Source of the DNA: an uncultured Lachnospiraceae bacterium
GTDB lineage: Bacteria > Bacillota_A > Clostridia > Lachnospirales > Lachnospiraceae
Assembly (NCBI GenBank): GCA_949957035.1
Contig: CATLIP010000069.1
Span: 1 to 10,643, forward strand
Direction of reading: 5' to 3'
Length of the DNA stretch: 10,643 nucleotides
The notes beneath the pieces are model-generated. The model had not been told where the DNA came from. It ran no database searches and saw only the letters and a program-made list of their open reading frames with translations. This document shows positions 1 to 6,614 of the stretch, piece after piece (position 1 is the stretch's first letter; each line of letters starts with the position of its first letter). The position numbers were made by a program, and so were the translations under genes.

Positions 1-385
1 AACTCTTGGAATCCACATAAAAAATCTTCTTACACCCTGCAAGGGCAAGCCACTTAGCGGCCCTTGCAGGCTTCGCCTTCCCGTCATGGATCTTCGTTAC
101 GATCCCCACCACGTCCCGGTTGCACATGTCCGTACAGCAGGGCGGATAGAGTGAATAAGGCTCGGTTGCCGCTAAAAGCAGTCCCACCACGTCAGCCTCG
201 TAGGAGTATAGCGCCAGGGCATAGCCAAGATGTTTGGTCTGGGCATACTCACCCGGTGTATCAATAATCACGTCAAAATGATTGACATACTGTGTCTTGT
301 GATATTGAATCTTCTCGCCTTTTAGCGCCTGCGTCAGCGTCGTCTTCCCGCATTCGCTTCTTCCCATCAGTACAATCTTCTTCAT
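1..385 (-). CDS. pduV: EutP/PduV-family microcompartment GTPase, partial (C-terminus off the left edge)
   Basis: This is the small Ras-like P-loop GTPase that accompanies Eut and Pdu microcompartment operons; its exact role is not settled. I read 128 residues from ATG at 385, and the frame is open to base 1. The P-loop GRSECGKT lies at residues 8-15, DTPGE (G3) at 42-46 and TKIHD (G4-like) at 97-101. The family is usually about 140-150 residues, so roughly the last 20 are missing. It starts 14 bases after the shell-protein stop. The ribosome site is weak (AGGTG overlapping that stop), so it may depend on translational coupling. It is the last visible gene of the dehydratase operon, which probably continues leftward with more shell and enzyme genes. 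Confidence 0.9.
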   Translation of the reverse strand, partial: MKKIVLMGRSECGKTTLTQALKGEKIQYHKTQYVNHFDVIIDTPGEYAQTKHLGYALALYSYEADVVGLLLAATEPYSLYPPCCTDMCNRDVVGIVTKIHDGKAKPARAAKWLALAGCKKIFYVDSKS

Positions 386-399
386 CTTCTGCCCGCACC

Positions 400-762
400 T
401 TACGTCCTTGTGATCTCACATACAGAGAATCCCATCTTCATTCTTACATAGTCCAGTACCGCCCGAAGCGCCGCTTCTGTCTCGGATATCGTCCCGGTCA
501 CAATCAGCGTCCCGCTGAACCGGTCTACGAATCCCAATTCTATTCCCGCCGCCTTGATTGCGATGTCCGCGGCAATGATCGCCGTCTCCGCCGGGCTGAT
601 GGTAAGCACCCCGATGGCAGATTTGCTGTACTCGGTCCTGGGATCTAAGCCCAGCTTCTCATACAGCGTCATATCCGGGCTTGCAATCAGGTGGGCGATG
701 GTAATTTCCTTTCCCGGAACCAGCTCCTGGACGATCCTGTCCGGTATCTGTCCGTATTCCAT
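400..762 (-). CDS. pduU: PduU/EutS-type circularly permuted BMC-domain shell protein
   Basis: This is a hexameric microcompartment shell protein of 120 residues. VPGKEITIAHLIASP spans residues 16-30, SAIGVLTISPAET 48-60, and GFVDRFSGTLIVTG 77-90. These match the permuted BMC fold of PduU and EutS. The C-terminal CEITRT and the KLGL stretch look closer to PduU than to EutS. The open frame extends upstream to 837, but ATG 762 is the start. It follows a GGAGG ribosome site about 7 bases upstream and gives the family N-terminus, whereas the upstream extension would lie inside the activase gene. Only 4 bases separate it from the activase stop. PduU-type hexamers carry a small beta-barrel over the pore, so a bulk metabolite channel role is doubtful. 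No other shell protein is in the window. Confidence 0.95.
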   Translation of the reverse strand: MEYGQIPDRIVQELVPGKEITIAHLIASPDMTLYEKLGLDPRTEYSKSAIGVLTISPAETAIIAADIAIKAAGIELGFVDRFSGTLIVTGTISETEAALRAVLDYVRMKMGFSVCEITRT

Positions 763-766
763 AACG

Positions 767-1561
767 TTACCCTCCGATCTGGCACTCCACGCCGGACGCC
801 TGTTTTGCCGCCCGAAGGAGCGTCTCCATCTTCTCATTGGAAGGCGGCTTCACATCGCCCATCAGGTACTCCCTGCCAAGCCCCCGGTACTTGTCCTGCC
901 CAAGCCTGTGGTAGGGCAGAAGGTGGAGCCGCTTCACATGCCGGAGCTTACGGGTGTATGCCCCAATCGCCCGGATCTCTTCTTCCGTATCATTGAATCC
1001 CGGGATGACCGGAATCCGGATACTCAGCTCCGTCATGCCAGAGTCCGCAATCTTCTTCGCATTCTCCAACATCAGCTCATTGGACCTTCCCGTATATTCC
1101 TTGTGCTTCGCACCATCCATATGCTTGATATCCAGCAGGTATTGGTCAAGCCATGGCAGAATGCCCTCGATAACTTCCCACTTCGCACATCCCATGCTTT
1201 CCATTGCCGTCGGGATTCCTTCCTCTTTCGCTGCCTTGAGAAGCGCCCTTGCAAATTCCGGCTGGCAGAGGCTCTCCCCGCCGGAGAGGGTCATGCCCCC
1301 GCCGGTCCTTCTGTAATATGCCCGGTCCTTCTTCACGGTCTCCAATACTTCTCCTACCGTGACATCTTGTCCGATTACCTTAGGCTCTCCCTGGACAAGC
1401 ATGGTCTCAATCTTATAGTCCTGGGATTCCGGGTTGCAGCACCACCGGCAGCAAAGCACACATCCTTTTAAAAACACGATCGTCCGTATTCCGTTCCCAT
1501 CATGGATGGAATATCTCTGGATATCAAAAATACGTCCTTTCGTCGCTCTGTCGTCTCCCAT
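767..1561 (-). CDS. Glycyl-radical enzyme activating enzyme (radical SAM)
   Basis: This 264-residue radical-SAM protein should install the glycyl radical on the dehydratase encoded just upstream. The cluster motif CxxxCxxC is C34, C38 and C41, with extra cysteines at 37 and 42. GGGMTLSGGE at 87-96 is the SAM-binding GGE region, followed by Ser where Pro is common. DIKHMD lies at 144-149 and IPVIPGFND at 183-191, both typical of PflA-like activases. After the first cluster the chain goes straight to the GGE region in about 45 residues. That leaves no space for the two-cluster ferredoxin insert found in many dehydratase activases, so this is a short PflA-sized form. ATG 1561 follows TAGGAGGAG, in which TAG is the stop codon of the dehydratase gene, implying tight coupling (10-base gap). 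Confidence 0.95.
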   Translation of the reverse strand: MGDDRATKGRIFDIQRYSIHDGNGIRTIVFLKGCVLCCRWCCNPESQDYKIETMLVQGEPKVIGQDVTVGEVLETVKKDRAYYRRTGGGMTLSGGESLCQPEFARALLKAAKEEGIPTAMESMGCAKWEVIEGILPWLDQYLLDIKHMDGAKHKEYTGRSNELMLENAKKIADSGMTELSIRIPVIPGFNDTEEEIRAIGAYTRKLRHVKRLHLLPYHRLGQDKYRGLGREYLMGDVKPPSNEKMETLLRAAKQASGVECQIGG

Positions 1562-1571
1562 GCCGCTCCTC

Positions 1572-4103
1572 CTAGAAGCCCTGCTCCGTACGCCGGATAA
1601 TGTCGTCCTGCAGAGATTTGGACAGGGTAGTGAACAATGCGCTGTAGCCTGCCACGCGCACCACCAGATGCTTGTACTGCTCCGGATGTTTCTGGGCGTC
1701 CAGAAGCGTCTCTCTGCTTACGACGTTGAACTGCATATGGCTTCCCTTCTGGTCAAAATAAGCCCGGATAAGCCCTACAAAATTCTCAAGCCCTTTCCTT
1801 CCGCTTAAAGCCGACGGATGGAACTTCTGGTTGAATAACGTACCGTTGCTTGCAATATAATGGTCTAACCTGGATACCGAGTTGGCTGCGGCCGTCGGCC
1901 CGTTCACATCCTTGCCTGCCGACGGCGAAACCCCGTCCGCCACCGGCGTATGGGCAAGCCTTCCGTCCGGCGTCGCGCCGGTCTGGGCTCCTAACGGGAC
2001 ATTCGCCGATACCGGATATAAGCCCGCCTGGAAAATACCTCCCCGCGGATTGCGGTATTCCTGAAGGGGCTTGGTGTAGGTATATGCCACGTCCCTTGCG
2101 AATGCGTCTACCTCTGGAAGATCGTTCCCGAACTTCGGCACTTCGTCAATCAGTTTCCGTATCCGCTCGCCGTTTTTCTTAACCTCCGGCGAATCTGCCG
2201 CCGCCACAACGCTTTGAAGGATTGCCCCAATCTCCTGGCCGCCGATCTTTTGTCCTGCTTCCTGCATGCTTTTGGCAATGTCCGAAGTCACGGCCGCGAT
2301 ATCCTCCGTGGTAAGTCCCTGCCCATAGTTCATCAGAAGCGCGGCTTTTAATTCCTTCATCGTGACCTTCTTCTCTTCAAAGACAAGCTTCTTCACGGCA
2401 TACAAAGAATCCGCCATGTTCGCCACCCCAAATCCCTGAGGCCCTGTAAAGTTGTAGATTGCCCCGCCCTCCTGCACCGTCTTGCCCCGCTTCATACAGT
2501 CGTCTACCATACTGGACAAAAACGGAAGGGGACACCGCTGGGCGTGGGCTTCGTCAATGGCATTGTCGGCATTGACCAACAGCTTGATGGCATAGTCCAT
2601 CTGCTGCTTATACGCATCGTAGAATTCCTCGAAGCTCTTCATCTTCTCCACATCGCCGGTTTTAGGCCCTACCTGTACGCCGCCGTCGATTCCATTGGTA
2701 AACACAAGCTCCAGCGGACGGCACATATTGAAAAACGCAGCGTCATGCCAGCCTTCGGTCTTCCCTGCCTTCTGGGGCTCCACACATCCGATGATGTTAT
2801 ATTCTCTTGCGTCCTGCAAGGTAAGCCCTCTGCTCACCAGAGAAGGGATGATCACTTCGTCATTGTAATATGCCGGAAGCCCGATTCCCGTCCTGGTCAA
2901 TTCCGCCGCTTTCACGAGGAACTCATGCGGCGAGCCGTTCCACACGCGGACGGAGAAGGACGGCTGGGGCAGGAATACATGCATGGACGCCTGGATACAC
3001 ATGAAGGACAGGTCGTTGGTCACGTCAATCCCCTCACTGTTCTGCCCTCCGGCAATCAGGTTCTGGAACAGGCTGTAGCCTGCGAATCCTTCTGCCGACG
3101 CCGCGTCCCGGCACTTATTCAGGTCATTTAGCTTCACCCAGATACAGTCCATCAATTCCTGGGCAAATTCCCGGGTAATCTTTCCACTTTCCAGATCCTC
3201 CTTATAATACGGATACATGTACTGGTCAAACCGCCCGGGCGAAATGGAATGCCCGCTGGACTCGATCTGTAATAACTGCTGGACGAACCAGAAGGACTGG
3301 CACGCCTCATAGAACCCTTCTGCTCCCTTCTCAGGAACATTGGCGCAGTTCTGGGCAATCTCAAGAAGCTCCCGCTTCCTAACCGGATCCGTACACCGCT
3401 CCGCTTCTTTCAGCGCAAGAAGCGCATAACGCCTTGCATAAGCAACCGCTGCGTCACAGCTGATAATTACAGCCTTTAGGAAACGCGACTTCTTCTGATA
3501 ATCACCGTCTCCAAAATCCATGCCCCGAAGCTCCTCTTCTGCCTTCTTCCGTATGCCGGAAAATCCTATCGCAAGCACTTCTTCATACTTGACCGTTACA
3601 TGCCCGACTCCGTTATAGAAATAATTGCCCGGCGTGAATAGATTGTGCTCCATGGCAGTCAGGGTCTCCGGCTCCATATAAGCCGTGGCCAGTTCGCTGG
3701 TGGTTTTGCCCTTCCAGTAGGCGTTCGCCTCTTTCAGTTCCCGCTTCGTCTGCTCTGAGATATAGAACGGATCTGCGCTGCGCTTCTCCACTGTGTCAAA
3801 CTCAGCTTCCAGCCACTCATAGGAAAATTCTGGATAAGTCTGGCAGCCCCTTGGCGCAATCGTCGTACTTCCCACGATCAGCTCCAGGTCGCGTATGATA
3901 ATCGGAATATTCTCTAAAATATGCCTAAACGCTTTGGCACGGCGGATGACCATGGGTTCATTCTCCGTCTGGCGGTAAGACTCTGTAATCAGCACAGCCC
4001 TTGCGGACTCAATCTCCGGAAGCTTCTCATATAAATGCTCCACCAGCTTGGTGATCCGGTCTGTCTTCGGGATATCTGTGCTGTCATAAGTATATAACCC
4101 CAT
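1572..4103 (-). CDS. Glycyl-radical 1,2-propanediol (glycerol) dehydratase, B12-independent
   Basis: The 843-residue enzyme should convert 1,2-propanediol to propionaldehyde by radical chemistry. Residues line up with those known for Clostridium butyricum glycerol dehydratase: H168, H285, S286, Y343, C440 and E442 (GCVEPQ), D454 (GWHD), and radical G819 in VRVAGYSAL. Spacing between the Cys loop and the Gly loop is about 49 residues longer than in that glycerol enzyme. The extra lies around residues 600-650. It matches the Roseburia inulinivorans propanediol dehydratase type as I recall it (C438/G817), which with the deoxysugar genes favours propanediol as substrate. Glycerol activity cannot be excluded. 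ATG 4103 follows AAGGAG with a 10-base spacer. It leads the operon activase - shell protein - GTPase. I see no clear encapsulation peptide at either end. Confidence 0.95.
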   Translation of the reverse strand: MGLYTYDSTDIPKTDRITKLVEHLYEKLPEIESARAVLITESYRQTENEPMVIRRAKAFRHILENIPIIIRDLELIVGSTTIAPRGCQTYPEFSYEWLEAEFDTVEKRSADPFYISEQTKRELKEANAYWKGKTTSELATAYMEPETLTAMEHNLFTPGNYFYNGVGHVTVKYEEVLAIGFSGIRKKAEEELRGMDFGDGDYQKKSRFLKAVIISCDAAVAYARRYALLALKEAERCTDPVRKRELLEIAQNCANVPEKGAEGFYEACQSFWFVQQLLQIESSGHSISPGRFDQYMYPYYKEDLESGKITREFAQELMDCIWVKLNDLNKCRDAASAEGFAGYSLFQNLIAGGQNSEGIDVTNDLSFMCIQASMHVFLPQPSFSVRVWNGSPHEFLVKAAELTRTGIGLPAYYNDEVIIPSLVSRGLTLQDAREYNIIGCVEPQKAGKTEGWHDAAFFNMCRPLELVFTNGIDGGVQVGPKTGDVEKMKSFEEFYDAYKQQMDYAIKLLVNADNAIDEAHAQRCPLPFLSSMVDDCMKRGKTVQEGGAIYNFTGPQGFGVANMADSLYAVKKLVFEEKKVTMKELKAALLMNYGQGLTTEDIAAVTSDIAKSMQEAGQKIGGQEIGAILQSVVAAADSPEVKKNGERIRKLIDEVPKFGNDLPEVDAFARDVAYTYTKPLQEYRNPRGGIFQAGLYPVSANVPLGAQTGATPDGRLAHTPVADGVSPSAGKDVNGPTAAANSVSRLDHYIASNGTLFNQKFHPSALSGRKGLENFVGLIRAYFDQKGSHMQFNVVSRETLLDAQKHPEQYKHLVVRVAGYSALFTTLSKSLQDDIIRRTEQGF

Positions 4104-4122
4104 ATCTTTGTTGCTCCTTTCT

Positions 4123-4139
4123 TATGCAGTTTCTGCATA
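4123..4139. promoter_or_regulatory. Perfect 7-bp palindrome next to the dehydratase ribosome site
   Basis: TATGCAG-ttt-CTGCATA is a perfect inverted repeat with a 3-base centre. It lies in the predicted leader of the dehydratase transcript, 4 bases from the AAGGAG ribosome site. It could be a DNA operator for a dimeric repressor, or an mRNA hairpin that affects ribosome access or protects the transcript. Confidence 0.55.
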
Positions 4140-4190
4140 GTATTTAAACTTTCAGGAAATGTGTTACCGTCTCCTGTCCTGTTTATGGAT

Positions 4191-4219
4191 ATTATACGGT
4201 ATCCCTTTCTGAAAGTCAA
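4191..4219 (-). promoter_or_regulatory. Sigma-A promoter of the dehydratase/microcompartment operon
   Basis: On the minus strand, TTGACT (4219-4214) and TATAAT (4196-4191) are separated by 17 bases, close to the housekeeping consensus. The start would be near 4184, giving a leader of about 80 bases. The -35 box shares two bases with the proximal direct repeat, an arrangement typical of activator contact with RNA polymerase. A short CTTTC-t-GAAAG palindrome (4205-4215) sits in the spacer. Confidence 0.8.
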
Positions 4220-4235
4220 TAAAAACCAATGTTAT
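4218..4235. repeat. Direct repeat copy 1, candidate operator
   Basis: AATAAAAACCAATGTTAT matches the copy at 4250-4267 in 17 of 18 positions, in the same orientation. It abuts the -35 box of the dehydratase promoter. Asymmetric direct repeats touching a -35 box are typical AraC-family binding sites; an AraC-family gene lies at 8531-9610. Confidence 0.7.
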
Positions 4236-4249
4236 TTTTGATATTTTAT

Positions 4250-4267
4250 AATAAAAACCAACGTTAT
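4250..4267. repeat. Direct repeat copy 2, candidate operator
   Basis: AATAAAAACCAACGTTAT is the second copy, with one C/T difference. It lies 32 bp from copy 1, about three helical turns, so both would be on the same face of the DNA. It lies 46 bp from the -35 box of the divergent PHP-gene promoter, so a bound regulator might affect both directions. Confidence 0.7.
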
Positions 4268-4312
4268 ATCAATTTTAATAGTTTGTTTTCATTTTGTTTT
4301 ATTCTTTTTCTA

Positions 4313-4341
4313 TTGACATTTCCATATAAACCCTTCATACT
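4313..4341 (+). promoter_or_regulatory. Promoter of the PHP hydrolase gene
   Basis: A perfect TTGACA (4313-4318) is followed after 17 bases by CATACT (4336-4341), which matches the -10 consensus at four of six positions. Transcription would start near A4349, two bases before the first of four hairpins. The leader would be about 109 bases. Confidence 0.65.
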
Positions 4342-4350
4342 ATACCTTAT

Positions 4351-4423
4351 CGGACGGCAGTCCGCCCGCCCCGTAAGGGGCTTGCATCACGGGATGCCCT
4401 TTGGGTATACCTTCGGGGGTATA
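4351..4423 (+). other. Series of four compact hairpins in the PHP-gene leader
   Basis: Four short perfect stems follow one another: CGGAC-ggca-GTCCG (4351-4364), GCCCC-gtaa-GGGGC (4368-4381, GNRA loop), GCATC-acgg-GATGC (4384-4397) and TATACC-ttcggg-GGTATA (4406-4423). The last can instead close as C(UUCG)G with a two-base bulge. No U-tract follows any of them, so they are not ordinary terminators. The segment is GC-rich within a very AT-rich region. It may be a stabilising 5' structure, a structured RNA element or a small palindromic repeat. I do not recognise a known riboswitch. Confidence 0.55.
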
Positions 4424-4457
4424 GATAAATAGATGATAAAGAAAGGAAGGATTCCAC

Positions 4458-5177
4458 ATGGCTTCTATCGAATTTGATATCCACACCCACACCATTGCCA
4501 GCGGGCATGGTTCCTGCGCCACGATTACAGATATGGCAAAGGCCGCCGCTGCCCGGGGCTTAAAGATACTCGGAATCTCCGATCACGGACCGGCAACGCC
4601 GGGAGGCGGTAAGCCCTCCTATTTCCGGAATCTGTCCCAGGCGCCCAGAGAACGCTTCCATGTAGCCATGCTCTACGGCGCAGAGGTAAATATTCTGGAT
4701 CACGCAGGGACTCTCGACCTTGCAGACGGCATCCTGTCGAACCTTGACTATGCCATTGCCAGTCTCCACAGACCCGTCAAAAAGCCCGGCTCTATTGACG
4801 AAAATACATGCTGTTATCTCATGGCAATGAAAAACCCCTATGTGCGTATCATCGGCCACTGCGACGACGCGAATTATCCCGCAGACTATCCCGCCATTGT
4901 AGAAGCCGCTGTAAAGTCCCATGTCCTGTTAGAGATCAACGAGCAGTCCCTGAGGCCTGACGGCTACCGCGGGGATACCCGCAGCAACGCTTTGGCCATC
5001 TTAGAGCTGTGCAGATCACATTCCTGCCCGGTCATCCTCTCAAGCGACAGCCACGGAACCGCACAGATCGGGGAATTTTCCTATGCTGCTAGGCTCGCCG
5101 GAACAGCCGGCATGCCGGAACATCTGATCCTGAATCATTCCGCGGCCGCATTAAGAGACTTCCTTTCTATCTCGTGA
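4458..5177 (+). CDS. PHP-domain metal-dependent hydrolase, YcdX-type phosphatase
   Basis: This 239-residue protein is close to E. coli YcdX in length. Its metal ligands run in the YcdX order: H9 and H11 (HTHT), H17, H43 (SDHG), E76, H104, H134, D197 and H199 (SDSHG). That predicts a cytoplasmic trinuclear-metal phosphoesterase. The substrate is unknown; given the neighbours a sugar phosphate is possible, but this is inference. ATG 4458 follows AAGGAAGG by about 8 bases. The gene is the only plus-strand gene between two minus-strand catabolic operons. Its end overlaps the end of the isomerase gene by 11 bp, with no terminator hairpin visible between them. HisK-type histidinol phosphatase is the alternative PHP family, but no histidine genes are near. 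Confidence 0.88.
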   Translation: MASIEFDIHTHTIASGHGSCATITDMAKAAAARGLKILGISDHGPATPGGGKPSYFRNLSQAPRERFHVAMLYGAEVNILDHAGTLDLADGILSNLDYAIASLHRPVKKPGSIDENTCCYLMAMKNPYVRIIGHCDDANYPADYPAIVEAAVKSHVLLEINEQSLRPDGYRGDTRSNALAILELCRSHSCPVILSSDSHGTAQIGEFSYAARLAGTAGMPEHLILNHSAAALRDFLSIS

Positions 5178-6585
5178 CAATATCTACCGGCACGTTGAAA
5201 ATCTTCGCAACCTTCAAAATCGTATCAATATGCCTTCCCGACGCCGCTGCCATGTGATGGGTCGGGCCTGCTTCGCTCCATCTGTTGCAGAACTCCCTGG
5301 CCCCGCAGCTAAAGCGCGTCCGCATATTGGTATCGCCAAAGGTAAAGATCGGCCCGTCCTCATTCACGCCCTCTGCCACAACAAACTTGAAGTGTCCGTC
5401 CTTATCCTGGGTAATGCCTAAGTATGTAACCGACCCAAGATGGGGATAGAACTGGGTGAGATAACCGCCGCCCGTCTTACCGTGGAATACAGGCACAATC
5501 TTCATAGTAGGCTTCTTTGCGGAAATGTCGGCGTCGCCGGAGCCGCTGTGGCCGATAATACAGATATCCTTCTCAAAATCAATCGAATACATCTCGGAAA
5601 GCTGGCCTGCCCCGGAAATCGTCTTCAAAATACTCATTGCCATAGCGACCTTGATATCACCCTCCACCGCACAGGCAACTCCCTGCTTGATGAGCATGGA
5701 GAACGCCGGAATCAGCATGCCGTCCAGGACGCCGGCCTTGCCCTGAGCAAATCCGTCGTAATGGGAAGCCACAAAGGCAATCTGCTCTTCCTTAACCCAC
5801 CTCTCGAAAGCCACCACATATTTTGCCATATCCCAGACCTTCTCGATGGTGCCGCCGCCCTCGATATCAAAGGTATCCAGGATATCCTGCGCCTTTTTGC
5901 GTATCGCTTCTTCATCCGTGATATCATCGGCGATGGCCCACATCTTCTCCCAGTCGAACTGCTTGGTGTAAAGGGACATCCTGTGGTAGAGGTTCGTCTC
6001 GTCAATATACAGGTCCATCATGCCAGGATACGGACGCCCGATCTGCGCCAGATTGGTATCCCGGAACCGGCGGCGTACCTGCGCTGCGCGGCACCATGCC
6101 TCAATCTCCGTCTGGACTTCCGGGTCTCCTCCCTCTACGACTCCCGTAATGACAGCATGACGCTTGCCTGCGCGTTCAAGATCCGCCACCATCTCGCCGA
6201 CAGCGCCGCAGGCATACAATTCCCCAAGCCATGTGGCCGTGTCGGTGTTCTCATAGTCAGGCGCTTTCTTCTTCTGGATATTCACCAGTACCACCGGCAC
6301 ATCCAGATCCCGTACAGCCGGAAGCATGTTATAGGACGTCGCATAGGTCAGAAGCTGCAAGATCACAAGATCCACGTCCGCCCCCCGGAACTTGTCTCCG
6401 GCCGCCTGGGCCAGTTCCTTGGTAGTAACCATACCTCCGTCCACAATTTCCACGGTGTCCGGAATCGTCTTCTTGAAGGCGTCGTACTGTGCCTCAAACT
6501 CCGGCACCAGTGATGGGAACTGGGGCAGATATGCTCCCAGCGCAATTGAAAAGACTCCAATTCTTGCTTTTGTTTCTACTAACAT
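5167..6585 (-). CDS. L-arabinose/L-fucose isomerase-family ketol isomerase
   Basis: The 472-residue protein belongs to the AraA/FucI superfamily. The four E. coli AraA catalytic residues (E306, E333, H350, H450) have counterparts at E308 (VEGD), E331 (SEMYS), H346 (IGHSG) and H443 or H444 (THHMA), so it should be an active Mn-dependent aldose-ketose isomerase. It is the last gene of an operon with rhaM and rhaB. I therefore infer that it makes L-rhamnulose or L-fuculose rather than L-ribulose, although its sequence is not RhaA-like. ATG 6585 has an AGGAGG ribosome site about 6 bases upstream, and the gene lies 29 bases after the kinase stop. True arabinose use would need AraB and AraD, which are not here. 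Substrate is uncertain; family assignment is firm. Confidence 0.88.
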   Translation of the reverse strand: MLVETKARIGVFSIALGAYLPQFPSLVPEFEAQYDAFKKTIPDTVEIVDGGMVTTKELAQAAGDKFRGADVDLVILQLLTYATSYNMLPAVRDLDVPVVLVNIQKKKAPDYENTDTATWLGELYACGAVGEMVADLERAGKRHAVITGVVEGGDPEVQTEIEAWCRAAQVRRRFRDTNLAQIGRPYPGMMDLYIDETNLYHRMSLYTKQFDWEKMWAIADDITDEEAIRKKAQDILDTFDIEGGGTIEKVWDMAKYVVAFERWVKEEQIAFVASHYDGFAQGKAGVLDGMLIPAFSMLIKQGVACAVEGDIKVAMAMSILKTISGAGQLSEMYSIDFEKDICIIGHSGSGDADISAKKPTMKIVPVFHGKTGGGYLTQFYPHLGSVTYLGITQDKDGHFKFVVAEGVNEDGPIFTFGDTNMRTRFSCGAREFCNRWSEAGPTHHMAAASGRHIDTILKVAKIFNVPVDIVTR

Positions 6586-6614
6586 AATCGTTCCTCCTGG
6601 TAATCATTTAAAAT

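Larger units (their letters stand above)
4104..4457. promoter_or_regulatory. Divergent control region between dehydratase operon and PHP gene
   Basis: This 354-base gene-free stretch serves both flanking genes. Reading left to right it holds the dehydratase ribosome site (4114-4119), a perfect palindrome (4123-4139), the dehydratase promoter (4191-4219), two 18-bp direct repeats (4218-4235, 4250-4267), a very AT-rich tract, the PHP-gene promoter (4313-4341), four hairpins (4351-4423) and the PHP ribosome site. No cobalamin riboswitch is recognisable, which fits a B12-independent dehydratase. A 67-codon frame at 4229-4432 crosses these sites and is not credible as a gene. Confidence 0.8.

Noticed and set aside
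763..837. An upstream extension of the shell-protein frame
   Set aside because: It would overlap the activase gene and add a basic, non-family N-terminus; ATG 762 has the good ribosome site.
554..1471. A 305-codon plus-strand open frame
   Set aside because: It is antisense to the activase and shell-protein genes, whose families are certain; its product has no recognisable domain.
4104..4200. A possible cobalamin riboswitch upstream of the dehydratase
   Set aside because: The leader is only about 80 bases and lacks the conserved B12-box; the enzyme is of the B12-independent type.
4229..4432. A 67-codon frame in the divergent control region
   Set aside because: It crosses a direct repeat, a promoter and the hairpin series; low-complexity Phe/Leu translation from AT-rich DNA.
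5160..5180. A bidirectional terminator between the convergent PHP and isomerase genes
   Set aside because: The genes overlap by 11 bp and no GC stem with a flanking T/A tract is visible.
5440..6513. A 357-codon plus-strand open frame
   Set aside because: It lies wholly opposite the isomerase gene, is rich in His/Arg/Leu of antisense type and has no convincing ribosome site or domain.
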